Source of the DNA: Burkholderiaceae bacterium
GTDB taxonomy: Bacteria > Pseudomonadota > Gammaproteobacteria > Burkholderiales > Burkholderiaceae_C
Direction: 5' to 3'
DNA length: 64,000 nt
Assembly: GCA_030695205.1 (NCBI GenBank)
Contig: JAUYTN010000027.1
Span: 1-64,000, forward strand
This document shows positions 63,407 to 64,000 of this stretch, piece by piece. The position numbers and the translations under genes were made by a program. Under the pieces are notes generated by a model. It was not told where the DNA came from and did no database searches. It worked only from the letters and a program-made list of their open reading frames with translations. Positions within the stretch are counted from its first letter, which is position 1; each line of letters begins with the position of its first letter.

Positions 63407-63422
63407 AGCAGATTCCATGCCA
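63407..63422 (-). promoter_or_regulatory. Sigma-54 promoter of glnA
   Basis: The minus strand reads TGGCATG-GAAT-CTGCT, matching the consensus TGGCACG-N4-TTGCT at 10 of 12 defined positions, with GG and GC exactly ten bases apart. The predicted start is near 63397, about 45 bp before the glnA ATG. The NtrC palindrome lies about 146 bp upstream of that start. Confidence 0.85.
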
Positions 63423-63533
63423 GTCAAGGCGACTGTCAGCCGTCTCACCAGCTATTGTGCCCGCTGTGAAGGCCCCTTCTCTCCGGCATGCGGCACAGGC
63501 GCGCACCAAATAGAGTCGCAAAAACCACCTCGA

Positions 63534-63552
63534 TTGCACCAAATTTGTGCAA
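63534..63552. promoter_or_regulatory. NtrC enhancer site upstream of glnA
   Basis: TTGCAC-CAAATTT-GTGCAA is a perfect inverted repeat with the spacing of the NtrC consensus TGCACC-N5-GGTGCA. A weaker half-site GCACCAAA starts at 63503, 33 bp nearer the promoter (about three helical turns), as expected for paired NtrC sites. The main site lies 2 bp after the stop of the upstream gene. Confidence 0.8.
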
Positions 63553-63553
63553 C

Positions 63554-64000
63554 TTAACGGCGCACCAATTCGGGGCCCAGTTGACATCCAGCTGTACGCA
63601 GGCCTTGCAGCAAAAAAACGTAGGCTGCATCGGCATCAGCGACAGGCCCTTTGACACCCAGGTCGATGTGCTTTCCGTGCCGGGGATGGTCCACACTGGG
63701 CAGACTGAACACCTTGGCACCAGGAAACGCAGCCTCGGTCTGCTCCATGAGCGGCGTCAGACTGGCCTCCATGGCCCCGTACACAATCACCGAACGCTCA
63801 ATCCACGCACCCACCGCAAAACACGACCGGTACTGCTCGTCGAGAACCGCTTCGATCATGGGCCAGGCCATCACCGGAAAGCCTGGGAAAAAATGGACCG
63901 TACCCCCGCCTAGACCTTGACACGAAAAACCCGGTATGCGGTTGTAGGGGTTGGGAATGATGCTCGCATGTTCAGGGAACACACCCATCTGCAGACGCCT
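63554..64000 (-). CDS. CinA-like molybdopterin-binding domain protein (N-terminus outside the window)
   Basis: The frame is open to the right edge, so only the last 148 residues are seen. PNPYNRIPGFSCQGLGG and VHFFPGFPVMAWPMIEAVLD are the end of the MoCF/CinA N-terminal domain (competence/damage-inducible protein family), followed by a C-terminal segment (ERSVIVYGAMEASLTPLMEQ ... HPRHGKHIDLGVKGP) seen in the shorter CinA-like proteins of proteobacteria that lack the NMN deamidase domain. Activity is unknown, possibly nucleotide or pyridine-derivative binding. It is read in the same direction as glnA, 202 bp upstream. Confidence 0.7.
   Translation of the reverse strand, partial: RRLQMGVFPEHASIIPNPYNRIPGFSCQGLGGGTVHFFPGFPVMAWPMIEAVLDEQYRSCFAVGAWIERSVIVYGAMEASLTPLMEQTEAAFPGAKVFSLPSVDHPRHGKHIDLGVKGPVADADAAYVFLLQGLRTAGCQLGPELVRR

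Overview
The window is GC-rich DNA from a betaproteobacterium of the order Burkholderiales, most likely family Comamonadaceae (Rhodoferax/Polaromonas-like). I infer this from gene order (smc-zipA-ligA; dapC-dapD-pilT/U-dapE-prmB), a complete paa phenylacetate cluster of the betaproteobacterial type, a protocatechuate 4,5-cleavage (pmd/lig) set, and a glnA-DUF4124-ntrB-ntrC nitrogen operon. I have not compared it with any database, so the genus is a guess.

Layout. 1-4.4 kb: the tail of a PD-(D/E)XK-type protein facing purL. 4.8-8.3 kb: map and glnD. 8.3-11 kb: def, a MinD/FlhG-like ATPase and a diguanylate cyclase, then a small cytochrome c. 11-17.8 kb: ligA, zipA and smc on the minus strand. 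18-22.7 kb: lysine/peptidoglycan genes dapC, dapD and dapE with a pilus-retraction ATPase between them. 22.7-27.3 kb: a two-component/c-di-GMP pair (response regulator-GGDEF and a 1201-residue multi-PAS hybrid kinase) lying between dapE and prmB. 27.6-32 kb: prmB, an ABC-F ATPase and an undecaprenyl-phosphate sugar transferase.

32-45 kb is an aromatic catabolism region. PobA makes protocatechuate from 4-hydroxybenzoate. PmdA/B cleave the ring, PmdC and PmdD carry the product to oxalomesaconate, and PmdE and PmdF finish at pyruvate plus oxaloacetate. The pmd genes form two blocks separated by a periplasmic carbonic anhydrase and an H-NOX/hybrid kinase pair whose receiver domain has an internal deletion. 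A LysR regulator is divergent from the pmdE block. MazEF and a rhodanese lipoprotein follow. 46-55.5 kb is the paa cluster (paaN-G-I-K-A-B-C-D-E-X), which converts phenylacetate to its CoA thioester, epoxidises it and opens the ring; paaF, paaH and paaJ are not here. 55.5-64 kb: a YeeE-type thiosulfate transporter with a PAS kinase, then ntrC, ntrB, a DUF4124-like protein and glnA. glnA has a near-consensus sigma-54 promoter, an NtrC-type palindrome and a strong intrinsic terminator.

Two features are not explained by ordinary genes. One is a dispersed AT-rich repeat of about 54 bp (core GTAGCTGACnnnTCAAT ... AAGCG ... TTTTT). It occurs at least ten times, and several copies lie in frame inside essential genes, where they seem to add about 18 codons. 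The other is a 354-bp nested inverted-repeat element between pmdE and pmdF that could fold into an elaborate stem, three-way junction and long hairpin.
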